Shown here: piece after piece, positions 63,254 through 64,000 of the stretch
How positions within the stretch are numbered: position 1 is the first letter of the stretch
Layout: the number at the start of each line of letters is the position of its first letter
Source: Trueperella bialowiezensis
GTDB lineage: Bacteria; Actinomycetota; Actinomycetes; Actinomycetales; Actinomycetaceae
Reading direction: 5' to 3'
NCBI RefSeq assembly: GCF_900637955.1
Contig: NZ_LR134476.1
Span: 1,178,001 to 1,242,000 of the forward strand
DNA: 64,000 nt
Position numbers and translations under genes: made by a program
Notes under the pieces: generated by a model
The model's database searches: none
Seen by the model: the letters and a program-made list of their open reading frames with translations, nothing else
What the model was told of the DNA's origin: nothing

Positions 63254-64000
63254 CACCTACAGCTGCCGCAGGTCTGATCCTGCTTGTTGGAATCGTAATC
63301 CTGATCGCCACCTCGGTGCCGATCGCTATTGCTATTGGTTTGCCGACGACGATCGCAGCCATGGCCGTCATGGCCCCCGACGTGGCCGCCATGTCGATCG
63401 CCGGACGCATGTTCACCGGCGTGAACTCGTTCTCGCTGTTGGCCATCCCGTTCTTTATTTTGGCCGGCGTGCTCATGAATCAAGGCGGTATCGCTGCCAG
63501 ATTGATCGACGCCGCTAAAGTGCTGGTCGGTAAGCTTCCGGCCGCTATGGCGCAGACGAACGTCGTCGCTAACGGCCTGTTCGGATCCGTGTCGGGTGCT
63601 GCGGTTGCCGCGGCCTCCGCCATCGGTACGATCATGAACCCGCGCATGGTCAAGGACGGCTATTCGCGTGAATACGCGGCCGCCGTCAACGTGGCCTCGG
63701 CGCCGTCGGGCATGCTGCTGCCGCCGTCGAACACGTTTATCGTGTACTCGCTGGTGTCGTCGACGTCGATCGCCGCGCTGTTCATGGCCGGCGTCGGCCC
63801 GGGCTTGCTCTGGGTTGCCGTGTGTTTGGCCGTGGCCGTCATCTTGTTTTACAAGTATGAGAAGGACAATGTTGTTCCGCCGGAGGACCGCCCGTCGCTG
63901 AAGGTCATCGGCATTACGCTGTGGCGGGCCATCCCGTCGCTGCTCATGATCGTCATCGTGATCGGCGGTATTTTGGGCGGCCTGTTCACCGCGACCGAAT
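63250..64000 (+). CDS. dctM: TRAP transporter large permease DctM (N-terminal part)
   Basis: The first 250 residues of the 12-segment DctM permease; it runs off the right edge. It starts at a GTG (63250) overlapping the dctQ stop as GTGA. Family motifs: VNSFSLLAIPFFILAGVLM, NVVANGLFGSVSGAAVAAASAIG and NVASAPSGMLLPPSNTFIVYS. With DctP and DctQ it forms a sodium- or proton-driven importer of carboxylated compounds, probably uronates. Confidence 0.93.
   Translation, partial: MTPTAAAGLILLVGIVILIATSVPIAIAIGLPTTIAAMAVMAPDVAAMSIAGRMFTGVNSFSLLAIPFFILAGVLMNQGGIAARLIDAAKVLVGKLPAAMAQTNVVANGLFGSVSGAAVAAASAIGTIMNPRMVKDGYSREYAAAVNVASAPSGMLLPPSNTFIVYSLVSSTSIAALFMAGVGPGLLWVAVCLAVAVILFYKYEKDNVVPPEDRPSLKVIGITLWRAIPSLLMIVIVIGGILGGLFTATE

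Overview
The window is GC-rich, densely packed DNA with actinobacterial character: Shine-Dalgarno-led genes with frequent ATGA overlaps, GTG and TTG starts, some apparently leaderless ATGs, an LPXTG-anchored surface protein, and HrpA, DesK/DesR-type and DUF11 proteins. Anaerobic ribonucleotide reductase, uronate and sugar uptake systems and a giant wall-anchored protein fit a host-associated facultative anaerobe, perhaps of the Actinomycetaceae. The genus is a guess. I saw no rRNA, tRNA, CRISPR array, integrase or transposase.

Layout. 1-3164 (minus): SprT-like metalloprotease followed by a carbohydrate ABC transporter (two permeases, binding lipoprotein cut by the window edge). 3221-5978: flavin monooxygenase and two membrane proteins of unknown role. 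6020-10708: HrpA helicase with unusual in-frame repeats. 11240-12139: AbiEi/DUF559-like protein. 12281-15747 (minus): ABC-2 exporter plus DesK/DesR two-component system. 16045-25998: a 3317-residue DUF11-repeat surface protein. 26351-29249: nrdDG with two NrdR boxes. 30258-34723: uxuB-uxuA-eda-kdgK. 35013-41521: mixed housekeeping genes (EEP phosphatase, ADP-ribosylglycohydrolase, APP1, alanine dehydrogenase, GntR). 41738-45260: ribose-type ABC transporter. 45369-47447: two paralogous orphan genes. 47659-59512: meta-cleavage cluster for homoprotocatechuate. 59803-64000: uxaC and a TRAP transporter.

Pathways. UxaC, UxuB, UxuA, KdgK and Eda together make a complete route from glucuronate to pyruvate plus glyceraldehyde 3-phosphate, split over two loci about 25 kb apart; the TRAP transporter beside uxaC is a good candidate for uronate uptake. 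In the aromatic cluster HpaD, HpaE, an FAH-RraA fusion, HpaH and HpaI, followed by a GabD-like dehydrogenase, would take homoprotocatechuate (3,4-dihydroxyphenylacetate) to pyruvate and succinate. No separate HpaF isomerase and no HpaBC hydroxylase is visible. A 646-residue flavoprotein hydroxylase sits in the operon instead.

The non-coding DNA is unusually structured. There are two families of dispersed palindromic elements just downstream of genes (three copies of one, its core flipped in one copy; two of the other), interleaved inverted repeats after the giant gene, and several candidate operators. These, the in-frame repeat insertions in HrpA and HpaI, and the FAH-RraA fusion are the most unusual items.
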